Shown: positions 44,095 through 51,851 of the stretch, in pieces
Position numbering within the stretch: position 1 is the stretch's first letter
How the letters are laid out: each line of letters begins with the position of its first letter
Origin: an uncultured Verrucomicrobiota bacterium
Lineage (GTDB): Bacteria; Verrucomicrobiota; Verrucomicrobiia; Limisphaerales; UBA9464
Length of the DNA: 64,000 bases
NCBI GenBank assembly: GCA_903907995.1
Contig: CAIVQH010000019.1
Location: forward strand, 235,662-299,661
Reading direction: 5' to 3'
Position numbers and translations under genes: made by a program
Notes under the pieces: generated by a model
The model's database searches: none
The model's input: the letters and a program-made list of their open reading frames with translations, nothing else
Told to the model about the DNA's origin: nothing

Positions 44095-45414
44095 CTAAGC
44101 ATCGAGGACCAGATCGGACTTCGGTCGGCAGACGCAGGTGAGGCAGGAGCCAGCCTCCGGGTTCGCCCCCGGGACCAGATACTCCACTTCCCCTTCCTTG
44201 ATGGCGACGGAGCAGGAACCGCAGCTGCCCGCGCAGCAGCCGGAATCGATCTGCAGGCCGTTGGCACGGGCGAAGTCGAGGAGATTGAGCAGCGCCGGGT
44301 TCCAGGGGAAGACCTTGCCGGACTTCCCGAACTTGACGCTGACCGCCTTGCCGGCCGTCACCGCGGCTTCCTTCCTGAGCGTCACGGTGTCGCTGGTCTT
44401 TTTGATCGTGGCCGGTCCGAAGGCCTCGTAATGGATCTTCCCTTCGGGCACCCCCCAGGCAATCAGGCCCTCATACATGGACTTCATGAACGAGCCGTTG
44501 CCGCACATGAAGTAGTCGTAGTTGTTCGAGGGCAGCACCGCCCGAAGCACGTCCGCATTCAGGCGGCCTTCCCCGTGGAAATCACGGCCCTTCACATCCT
44601 CCTTGCCGGGACGCGAGTAGCAGACGTGCACGCGGATGTTGTCCGCGCGGGAAGCGAGTGCATCCACCTCGGCCTTGAGCATGTAGTCGGCGCGGTTGCG
44701 GCAGACGAAGAAGAACCAGGTTTCGCGCTTTGATCCGCTGGCCGCGATTTCGCGGGCCATGGAGAGCACTGGCGTGATGCCCACGCCCGCGCTGATGAGA
44801 ACCACCGGCGTCTCGCGGTCCGTTTCCAGAAAGAAGTGTCCGGCCGGGGCCTTGACATTGAGCAGGTCGCCTTCCTTGACCTTGTCCACGAAGAAACCGG
44901 AGCCGACGCCGTGCGGGAGGTCCGGGCGGTCTGGCGGAGCCTTCTCCTTCTTGATCGTGACGCGGTAATACTCACGATCCGAAGGGGCCGAACTCAGGGA
45001 GTAGCAGCGTACGAGCTGCTTTTCCCGGCCGGGAATCTCGAGCCCAAACGTCAGGTACTGGCCGGGACGGAAGGCGGGGATCGGCTTTCCATCATGCGGT
45101 TGGAGCACGAACGAATAAACTTCCTCGCATTCGTAGGCCTTCTGAACCACCCGGAATTTCCGCCAGCCGTTCCACGAGGCCTTCTCCTGCTCGGCGAGAT
45201 CCCAGCGGCTTTTGGCCAGTTTCACCTCATACTGCAGCCGTTCCATCTCGAGGTTGAACCGCTGCTGCTGCTGGGTCAGACGCTTGGCCGAACGGATGAG
45301 GGCGAGCCCGGTTTGCGCCGCGACGGCGGTCAGCAAACCAAACCCGATAAGCAGACCGGGATTGCTCGCGAGGCCTTCCGGAGAAAGAAGTAGAAGGGTT
45401 TGCATCGAAGCCAT
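44095..45414 (-). CDS. Membrane-anchored FAD/NAD(P) and 2Fe-2S reductase
   Basis: A 439-residue protein. One N-terminal helix (about 20-40) and a coiled coil (42-80) precede a ferredoxin-reductase module: the FAD motif R136-C-Y-S (VRCYSLSS), NAD(P)-site SAGVGITPVLSM (208-219) and YFMCGNGSFM. The C-terminus is a plant-type ferredoxin, C393-x4-C398-x2-C401 plus C424 or C427 in CLTCVC. It would take electrons from NAD(P)H into the operon's iron-sulfur relay. It is the first gene of the minus-strand operon, nine bases before the cNMP/ferredoxin fusion. ATG 45414 was chosen as the first start. Confidence 0.9.
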   Translation of the reverse strand: MASMQTLLLLSPEGLASNPGLLIGFGLLTAVAAQTGLALIRSAKRLTQQQQRFNLEMERLQYEVKLAKSRWDLAEQEKASWNGWRKFRVVQKAYECEEVYSFVLQPHDGKPIPAFRPGQYLTFGLEIPGREKQLVRCYSLSSAPSDREYYRVTIKKEKAPPDRPDLPHGVGSGFFVDKVKEGDLLNVKAPAGHFFLETDRETPVVLISAGVGITPVLSMAREIAASGSKRETWFFFVCRNRADYMLKAEVDALASRADNIRVHVCYSRPGKEDVKGRDFHGEGRLNADVLRAVLPSNNYDYFMCGNGSFMKSMYEGLIAWGVPEGKIHYEAFGPATIKKTSDTVTLRKEAAVTAGKAVSVKFGKSGKVFPWNPALLNLLDFARANGLQIDSGCCAGSCGSCSVAIKEGEVEYLVPGANPEAGSCLTCVCRPKSDLVLDA

Positions 45415-45435
45415 CGCCTGAGTATCAACCTCGCT

Positions 45436-46614
45436 GTGCGAAGTAAATCCCTTTGCGGTTTTTGTTCCCCGCTCGCGGCCCTTCTTCGCAGCGTATTTTC
45501 CGTCCTGTTTCTGCCGCTTTTCACCTTCGGCGCCGTCATGGCCGATTCCCCGCTGGCCCGCTATGTCGGCGCCAGTTCCTGTGCCGCTTCTTCCTGTCAC
45601 GGCGGAGCCGGAGAAAAGCGCGACCAATGGGTGCAGTGGACTGCCAAGGACGTCCATCGCCGCGCCCATGCCACGCTCACAATGGCCCGCTCCACGCAGA
45701 TCGCGGCCGCCGCCGGCATCGCCGATCCGGTCCATAACACCCGTTGCACCGTCTGCCACGCGCCCTTTGCCGAGGTTCCCGCCCCGCAGCGCCTTGCCGT
45801 GCTGGACCGTTCGGAGGGGGTGTCCTGTGAAAGCTGCCACGCGCCCGCCGAACCGTGGATCCGTTCCCATACCCGGCACAACAGCCCGAACAGCACGCCG
45901 CCCGACTTGTTCACCTATCTGGACAAGGTAGCCGACGGGATGCGTGACCTGAAAAGCCTCTACGTCCGCGCCAACACCTGCGTGGCCTGTCATGAAAACG
46001 TGGAGCACGACCTTTTGCAGGCGGGCCATCCCGAACTGATCTTCGAACTCGACGGCCAGTCCGTCAGCGAGCCGAAGCATTGGAAGGAGGCGGCCACCTT
46101 CAGCGGCGCGCAGGCCTGGCTCGTGGGACAGGCGGTGGCATTGCGGGAGACGAGCTGGCAGATTCAGCGGCCCGGCCAGTCCGATGAACGGCTGGTGGAC
46201 CGGCAGGCGGGCTTGCTCTGGGTGGTGCAAAAGGCCGCGCCCGTGCTGGGCTCGGCCGAGCTTGGCGTGCTGGAAAACCAGGTCGAACCCTCCAAGACCC
46301 AGGCCTTGGCCGAGGCCATCGCCCAGACCGCTGCCAAGCTGACATGGACGCCAGCCCAGACCACGGACGTGCTGAAACGCCTCGCCGGCTCCGCCCCGGA
46401 TTTCCGTACGACCGGCCCGCGTCAGTCGGTGCAGGCCCGCCGGGCGGAGCGGCTGGTACTGGCCCTCGACCGCCTGCTGGCCGCCTCGGATCGCTCGCTG
46501 GAGGCGAAGCTGGAACCCGAACTGAAGGAGCTTTTCCGGCTGGCCCAGATCCTGCCCGATTTTGACCCCGCGAAATTCGCCACGGCGCTGGAAAAATTTG
46601 CGGCGAAACTGTAA
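45436..46614 (+). CDS. Secreted tetraheme cytochrome c (cytochrome c554-like)
   Basis: A 392-residue periplasmic protein divergent from the redox operon. The start is put at GTG 45436, giving a signal peptide (ALLRSVFSVLFLPLFTFGA); an ATG at 45400 would overlap the divergent gene. Heme motifs are one C-x4-C-H (CAASSCH after YVGASS) and three CxxCH (CTVCH, CESCH, CVACH). The region QWVQWTAKDVHRRAH adds distal His. The C-terminal 170 residues are helical and heme-free. It probably exchanges electrons with the decaheme cytochrome. Confidence 0.85.
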   Translation: MRSKSLCGFCSPLAALLRSVFSVLFLPLFTFGAVMADSPLARYVGASSCAASSCHGGAGEKRDQWVQWTAKDVHRRAHATLTMARSTQIAAAAGIADPVHNTRCTVCHAPFAEVPAPQRLAVLDRSEGVSCESCHAPAEPWIRSHTRHNSPNSTPPDLFTYLDKVADGMRDLKSLYVRANTCVACHENVEHDLLQAGHPELIFELDGQSVSEPKHWKEAATFSGAQAWLVGQAVALRETSWQIQRPGQSDERLVDRQAGLLWVVQKAAPVLGSAELGVLENQVEPSKTQALAEAIAQTAAKLTWTPAQTTDVLKRLAGSAPDFRTTGPRQSVQARRAERLVLALDRLLAASDRSLEAKLEPELKELFRLAQILPDFDPAKFATALEKFAAKL

Positions 46615-46639
46615 GCCGGCCAGTGGCCAAAAATACATT

Positions 46640-46736
46640 AACCGCTGATCTACACTGATCGGCGCTGATAAATCTGGTTTGATCCCCTTTTGAATCAGCG
46701 TCGATCAGCGTCGATCAGAGTAGTTTAGTGGTTCAG
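46640..46736. repeat. Dispersed repeat of the AACCGCTGATC family, copy 2
   Basis: Begins aaccgctgatctacactgat (46640-46659), 18 of 20 bases identical to the copy at 36228, followed by the shared gctgataaatctggttt. The distal half reiterates gatcagcgtc and is less palindromic. It fills the gap between the tetraheme cytochrome and the TPR gene. Confidence 0.8.
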
Positions 46737-46811
46737 CCTCGCTCTCGGCGGTCCCTTCGGGCGACCGATGCCGCCGCTTGAAATCCCCCCGCCATCCCGC
46801 CAGCCTGCGAC

Positions 46812-47591
46812 ATGTTTGCGCTGTTCAGGGAATTGCTCAATCCGGCTTATCTGGTCTCGAACCCGATTTCCTGGGTCATTGTGGCATTCCAGCTGTGGAT
46901 GTTCATCGATGCGCTGCGTCGCGGCGAATGGATCTGGGCGGCTTTCATTGTCTTCTTCTCGATCATCAGCGCGCTGCTCTACTTCTTCCTGGTCTACCGG
47001 CAGATGGGGCCGGCAGGGGGAGGCGGGATCACCCGGGGCTTTGAACTGCCCGGCGCGGCCGATCGGCGGCGCATCCGGGAACTGGAGGGACGCATCCACC
47101 ACCTCGACAAGGCCCGGGACCATCTGGACCTCGCCGACATCTATTTTTCCCAGGGCAAGCTCGCCAAGGCCGAGGCCAGCTATCGGGCCTCGCTCCAGCG
47201 TGATCCCAAGGACATCGACGCGATCGCCCATCTGGGCCAGTGCCTGTTGCGCCTGAACCGGGCCGGGGAGGCGAAGCCGCTGCTGGAATACGTCATCTAC
47301 ACCGACCCGAAGCACGATTACGGCCACACCCTCATGGCGCTCGCGGAAACGCAGACCGCCCTGGGGGAGAAGGACGCCGCCTTTGCCTCCTGGCAGCGCG
47401 TGCTCGCCAACCATGGCTATGCCCGGGCCAAGGTGCAGTTCGCCGAGCTGCTGATCGCGCGGGGCGAACGCGACCGCGCGCGGACGGAGCTGAACGAGAC
47501 CATCACCGACGACCAGCACGCGCCGAGGTTCCAACGCGGCCGCGACCGGTACTGGATCCGCCGCGCCAAATCCCTGCTGGGGAAACTGTGA
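46812..47591 (+). CDS. Membrane TPR protein with PLDc_N-like anchor
   Basis: A 259-residue protein. Two N-terminal helices (about 20-36 and 42-62) resemble the anchor found in cardiolipin synthases, and the rest is tetratricopeptide repeat (DLADIYFSQGKLAKAEASY, then AIAHLGQCLLRLNRAGEAKP and more). It overlaps the phospholipase D gene by GTGA, so it may serve as a membrane anchor or regulator for that enzyme, whose own N-terminus lacks such helices. Confidence 0.78.
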   Translation: MFALFRELLNPAYLVSNPISWVIVAFQLWMFIDALRRGEWIWAAFIVFFSIISALLYFFLVYRQMGPAGGGGITRGFELPGAADRRRIRELEGRIHHLDKARDHLDLADIYFSQGKLAKAEASYRASLQRDPKDIDAIAHLGQCLLRLNRAGEAKPLLEYVIYTDPKHDYGHTLMALAETQTALGEKDAAFASWQRVLANHGYARAKVQFAELLIARGERDRARTELNETITDDQHAPRFQRGRDRYWIRRAKSLLGKL

Positions 47592-48730
47592 AACCTTCCG
47601 TGGTCCCGACCGTTTGCTGGTTGCACCACGGGATTGAGTTCCGGGCCCGCCTGCTGGATGCCCTGAAGCGCGCACGGCAATCCGTACGGCTCGAGATGTA
47701 CATCTTTGCGGCCGACGCCACCGGTACGGAAGTCCGGGCGGCACTGGTCGCCGCCGCTGCTCGCGGGGTGTCGGTGCGGGTGCTGACCGATGCGCTCGGA
47801 TCGGCCCAGTTGCCAGGTGATTTTTGGGAACCGCTGGCCGCTGCCGGTGGCGTGGTGAAATCCTTCAACCCACTGGCCCAGCGCCGGCTCATGGTCCGCA
47901 ACCATCGCAAGCTGCTGCTGGTGGACGAGGAGACCGCCATCCTGGGCGGCTTCAACATCGCCGACGAGTACACCGGGGACGGGGTCGCCGCCGGCTGGGC
48001 TGATTGCGGGCTGAGCCTGAACGGCGCGCCGCTGAACGCGCTGGGCAGCAGTTTCGAGCGCATGTGGGCGCGCTGTGACGACCGGCAGCCGCGGCTGGTG
48101 GCGGCGCGCCTGCGCAAAGGTGAGCGCCCGCCGCCCGAGGAGCTCGCCCCGAACATGCAACTATTGGAAAGCGGCCCCGGTCGCAAACCGAGCGCCTTCC
48201 AGAGACTCCTGAGGCACGACGTCGCGCATTCCCGGGAGGTGCTCTTTGTCTCCGCCTACTTTCTGCCCGGCTACCGCATGCGCTGGCTGCTGCGCGGCAT
48301 CGCCAAGCGCGGCGCGCGTGTGCAGATCATCGTGCCGGGAAAATCGGACGTGGCGGTTTCGCAGCGCGCCGCCCGGCACCTCTATGCCGGTCTGATGCGG
48401 GCCGGGGTGGAAATCTGGGAATACCAGCCGCAGGTGCTGCACGCGAAGCTGTTCCTCGCGAACGGCGTCGCCTATGCCGGCTCGTCGAACCTCGATACCC
48501 GCAGCCTGCACCTCAACCATGAGATCATGCTGCGCCTGAGTGCGCCTGCCGTGGTGGACGGGGCCCGTGATCTTTTCGCGGAGCTGCTGTCCCACTCGCG
48601 CCGGATTGATCCGGAGGCCTGGAAGAGTTCCCGTTCCTGGTGGGAAAAGCTGCGGGAACAGGTGGCCTTCTGGCTGCTGTCCCGCCTTGATCCTTATCTG
48701 ACCCGCTGGATCACGCGCGGACCCAAGTGA
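47588..48730 (+). CDS. Cardiolipin synthase-like phospholipase D protein
   Basis: A 380-residue protein starting at GTG 47588. It contains two HKD motifs: NHRKLLLVDEETAILGGFN is complete, and the second, LHAKLFLANGVAYAGSSN, has Asn in place of the Asp. The flanking GGFN and GSSN are typical. Cls enzymes join two phosphatidylglycerols in the inner membrane; here the missing N-terminal helices may be supplied by the coupled TPR protein. A related phosphatidyltransferase role is possible. Confidence 0.88.
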   Translation: MKPSVVPTVCWLHHGIEFRARLLDALKRARQSVRLEMYIFAADATGTEVRAALVAAAARGVSVRVLTDALGSAQLPGDFWEPLAAAGGVVKSFNPLAQRRLMVRNHRKLLLVDEETAILGGFNIADEYTGDGVAAGWADCGLSLNGAPLNALGSSFERMWARCDDRQPRLVAARLRKGERPPPEELAPNMQLLESGPGRKPSAFQRLLRHDVAHSREVLFVSAYFLPGYRMRWLLRGIAKRGARVQIIVPGKSDVAVSQRAARHLYAGLMRAGVEIWEYQPQVLHAKLFLANGVAYAGSSNLDTRSLHLNHEIMLRLSAPAVVDGARDLFAELLSHSRRIDPEAWKSSRSWWEKLREQVAFWLLSRLDPYLTRWITRGPK

Positions 48731-48740
48731 AGGGAGTTAC

Positions 48741-48815
48741 GAGTGGCGAGTTTCAAATTTCGAATGACGTGCGATCGCGCGTCTCTTGACATTCGAAACT
48801 CGAAACTCGCCACTC
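48741..48815. repeat. Intergenic nested inverted repeat
   Basis: The arm gagtggcgagtttc (48741-48754) is the exact reverse complement of 48802-48815, and inside it tttcgaatg (48758-48766) pairs with 48790-48798. The word gaaactcg is reiterated. It lies between the convergent phospholipase D and ABC permease genes. Confidence 0.75.
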
Positions 48816-48825
48816 CAAATTCTCC

Positions 48826-50547
48826 TCATGCCCGGAACAGCTGTCCCATCTTCTTGCCCATGAGCTTGCCGGCGATCAGCAGGCTGGCGGTCAGGATGGC
48901 CATGCCGACGACGCCGAGGGCGCTGGCGATAAACGGGGCGCTCGGGTCGATGCGGCCCATGAGCTGCCAGATCTGCTTCGTGATGGGAAAGAACTGGTCG
49001 CGCTGCGCCAGAATCAGACTGTCGCTCACTTCCAGCATGGCGAAGGAGAACGTGAGGATGCAGCCCGCGACGAGGTTGGCGGCCACGAGCGGCAGAGTGA
49101 TGCGGCGCAACGTGCGGAGCGGTGAGGCGCCGAGGTTGGCGCTGGCTTCCTCCAGCACGACGCTCGTCTGCTGGAAACCGGCGTAGGCCGAGCGCACGAT
49201 ATAGGGCAGGCGGCGCACGCTGTAGCTCACGATCAGCAGGAAGGTCGGGTTCGTGCGCGGGTCGAGCATGCCGTCGAGCAGGGGATGCAGCTTCTCGTTC
49301 ACGTCAAAGCCGGCGAAGTAGCCGAAGGCGAGCACCAGTCCCGGCAGCGCCAGCGGCAGCATCGCCAGGGCATCCAGCACGCCGGCAAACGGCAGTTTCT
49401 TGCGCGTGAGCAGCCACGCGATGAGCACGCCCAACACGAGATCAATCAGCGCGCTCACGCTGGAATAGAAAAGGCTGTTGCGGATCGACGAGCCGGTGAG
49501 GCCGTGGCCGAAGACTTCGCCGTAGTTCGCGGTGGTGAAGGAATTGGGCAGCACGCTGAAGAACCAGCGCCCGGCGAACGACGCCATGATCACCGAGACA
49601 TGCGGCGTGAGCGCAAAGCCGATGACCACCAGTCCGACCGCCCAGAGCAGCACCGTCTGCCGCGGGCTGGCCTTCTGCTCCGCGCCGGCGGTGTGTCCGC
49701 GGGCGATCGTGGCGTGGCTCCTCCCGGCGAGAATGCGTTTCGAGGTGACGAACAGCGTGACCGTGAGCAGCAGCACAAACAGCACGAGCGCGTAGCCCTG
49801 CGGATTGGTGTTGAGGTCGTTGACCGCGTCGAAAATTTGCACCGGCACCACCCGGTTGAAGCCCGTGATCAGCGGCGTGCCCAAGTCGGTGAAGGCCCAG
49901 ATCCAGACGATGATGGCGCCGGCGAACCAGCCCGGCGCGATCAGCGGCAGCGTCACGGTGCGGAAGAGCCGCCAGCCCGACGCACCGAGGTTCGCGGCCG
50001 ATTCCCGCAGCGTCGGGTCCACATTCGCCATCGCGGCCGAGACGTTCAGGAACAGGATCGGGTACAGGTTCATCACCTGCAGGATGACGATGCCCCAGAA
50101 GCCGCCCGCCCCAAGCCAGTCCACCGGATGCGCGGCATCCATGAGCCCGAGCTTGATGAGCCCGAGGTTGAGCGACCCGTAGCGGGCGAGGAGCTGCTTC
50201 AGGCCGATCGCGCCCACGAAGGGCGGCATGATCATCGGCACGAGCAGGAGCGAGGTGAGCAGGCTGCGGCCGGTGAAGCTCCAGCGCGTGAGCAGGTGCG
50301 CCAGCGGAAACACGAGCAGTGAGCAGAAGATGACCGTGAGGGTGGCCAGCGCGCAGGAATTGAAGATCGCCTGCCGCTGGAGCGGGCTTTCCAGCAGGAT
50401 CACGAAATATTTCAGCGTGAACTCGCCCTCCGCGCCGAACGCGCGCCGGAGCATGAAGCTGACCGGGTAAAACAGAAACGCCGCAAAGAGCAGGGCGAGG
50501 AGCGCGAGGAACGCGATCGTCCAGGGACTGAGGTCGTGGCGTTTCAT
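48826..50547 (-). CDS. Two-domain ABC transporter permease, iron(III)-type
   Basis: A 573-residue permease with about twelve helices, made of two homologous halves. Each half has an EAA loop for the ATPase: ESAANLGASGWRLFRTVTLP near residue 190 and EEASANLGASPLRTLRRITLP (21 residues, here quoted to show the pair) near residue 490. This architecture is that of FbpB/ThiP-type permeases for iron or thiamine. No ATPase or binding-protein gene adjoins, so substrate and partners are unknown. Confidence 0.87.
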   Translation of the reverse strand: MKRHDLSPWTIAFLALLALLFAAFLFYPVSFMLRRAFGAEGEFTLKYFVILLESPLQRQAIFNSCALATLTVIFCSLLVFPLAHLLTRWSFTGRSLLTSLLLVPMIMPPFVGAIGLKQLLARYGSLNLGLIKLGLMDAAHPVDWLGAGGFWGIVILQVMNLYPILFLNVSAAMANVDPTLRESAANLGASGWRLFRTVTLPLIAPGWFAGAIIVWIWAFTDLGTPLITGFNRVVPVQIFDAVNDLNTNPQGYALVLFVLLLTVTLFVTSKRILAGRSHATIARGHTAGAEQKASPRQTVLLWAVGLVVIGFALTPHVSVIMASFAGRWFFSVLPNSFTTANYGEVFGHGLTGSSIRNSLFYSSVSALIDLVLGVLIAWLLTRKKLPFAGVLDALAMLPLALPGLVLAFGYFAGFDVNEKLHPLLDGMLDPRTNPTFLLIVSYSVRRLPYIVRSAYAGFQQTSVVLEEASANLGASPLRTLRRITLPLVAANLVAGCILTFSFAMLEVSDSLILAQRDQFFPITKQIWQLMGRIDPSAPFIASALGVVGMAILTASLLIAGKLMGKKMGQLFRA

Positions 50548-50726
50548 GCCGGGCAGGGGAAGATTGTTCGCTCCTACGGGATCAGGCGAGCAGGAATCCC
50601 GCGAAGGGACCGGAGCGCTACTGTGTCGGCATGACCAGCCGCAACCAGCTGACTCGCGCCGGAGACGTCCGGTCTTTTAGACATCCCGTGCTTGGGGCCG
50701 GCCATTGTTTTCCATAATCTGAACCT

Positions 50727-51851
50727 GTGAACGTTACTGTCCGAGGGCGCTCCCGCCCCTTCCGCACTGTTGCTTTTGATCCGAAAAAGAATGCCGTCCT
50801 GCTCGTCGAGCAGCGGCTGCTGCCGCATGAGTTCAAGGTCGTCCCTATCCGTGACTACCGGGCCACGGCGACGGCCATCACCGACATGGTCGTGCGGGGT
50901 GCGGGCGCCATCGGAGCCACGGCGGCCTACGGACTGGCCCAGGGCGCGCGGGCCTTCAAGGGCACGGATCTGGCCAGGTTCCTCACGCACGTGGACCTCG
51001 TGCAGCACACGCTGAAGGAAGCGCGACCCACGGCGGTGGACCCGGTGAACGCCATGATCGACGTCCGCGCCGCCATGACCTCCGGTAAGACCGTGCGCGA
51101 GCAGCAGGAGCTGGCCCTAGCCGCCGCCGAACGCTTCGCCGATGAGGATGTGGCCCACTGCCGCGAACTGGGCGAGCACGGCGCACCGCTCATTCGCGAG
51201 GGTATGCGGGTGCTCACGCACTGCAACGCCGGCTGGCTCGCCTTCGTGGATGTCGGAACAGCCACCGCGCCGCTCTACGCCGCGCAGGCGCAGGGCCGGA
51301 AGTTCCACGTCTTCTGCGACGAGACGCGCCCCCGCTGCCAGGGCGCTTCACTGACGGCCTGGGAACTTGCCCAGCAGGGCATCTCCCACAATGTCATCGC
51401 CGACAACGCCGCCGGCCATCTGATGCAGCGCGGCGAGATCGACCTCGTGATCGTCGGCAGCGACCGCGTGCTCGGCCGCACCGGCGAAGTGGCGAACAAG
51501 ATCGGTACCTACACCAAGGCCGTGCTGGCCCACCGGCACAAAATCCCGTTCTACGTGGCCATCCCGCTCTCGACCATCGACTGGCAGATGGCCGCGGGCC
51601 GTGACATTCCCATCGAGGAACGCAGCGGTGCGGAAGTGCTGGGGGCGTGGGGAATTGCGCAGAGTCCCGGGTCCAAGGTTCCGGGTCCAAAGTCGGGGAA
51701 GCGGACCTACGTGCGGATTGCCAATCCGACCAGCACGGCGCGTAATCCGGGCTTCGACGTGACGCCGCCGGAACTCATTACCGGCATCATCACCCCGCAC
51801 GGCATCTTCAAGCCGCGCGAACTGAAAAAGCTGCGAGCAATAACTGCATGA
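50727..51851 (+). CDS. mtnA: S-methyl-5-thioribose-1-phosphate isomerase
   Basis: A 374-residue member of the eIF2B-alpha/MtnA family in the methionine salvage pathway. It has RGAGAIGATAAYG, the catalytic Cys in HCNAGWLAF and Asp in VIADNAAGHLM, then GSDRVLGRTGEVANKIGTY, IPFYVAIPLSTID and IPIEERSG. Near the C-terminus about 13 residues (SPGSKVPGPKSGK) interrupt the family alignment and are encoded by a reiterated gggtccaa word. It starts at GTG 50727. Its stop overlaps the start of a HAF-like gene (ATGA). Related ribose-1,5-bisphosphate isomerases are less likely. Confidence 0.9.
   Translation: MNVTVRGRSRPFRTVAFDPKKNAVLLVEQRLLPHEFKVVPIRDYRATATAITDMVVRGAGAIGATAAYGLAQGARAFKGTDLARFLTHVDLVQHTLKEARPTAVDPVNAMIDVRAAMTSGKTVREQQELALAAAERFADEDVAHCRELGEHGAPLIREGMRVLTHCNAGWLAFVDVGTATAPLYAAQAQGRKFHVFCDETRPRCQGASLTAWELAQQGISHNVIADNAAGHLMQRGEIDLVIVGSDRVLGRTGEVANKIGTYTKAVLAHRHKIPFYVAIPLSTIDWQMAAGRDIPIEERSGAEVLGAWGIAQSPGSKVPGPKSGKRTYVRIANPTSTARNPGFDVTPPELITGIITPHGIFKPRELKKLRAITA

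Noticed and set aside
50548..50726. Possible SAM riboswitch upstream of mtnA
   Set aside because: Sequences such as gaccagccgcaaccagctg recall parts of SAM motifs, but no core consensus or pairing pattern could be traced.
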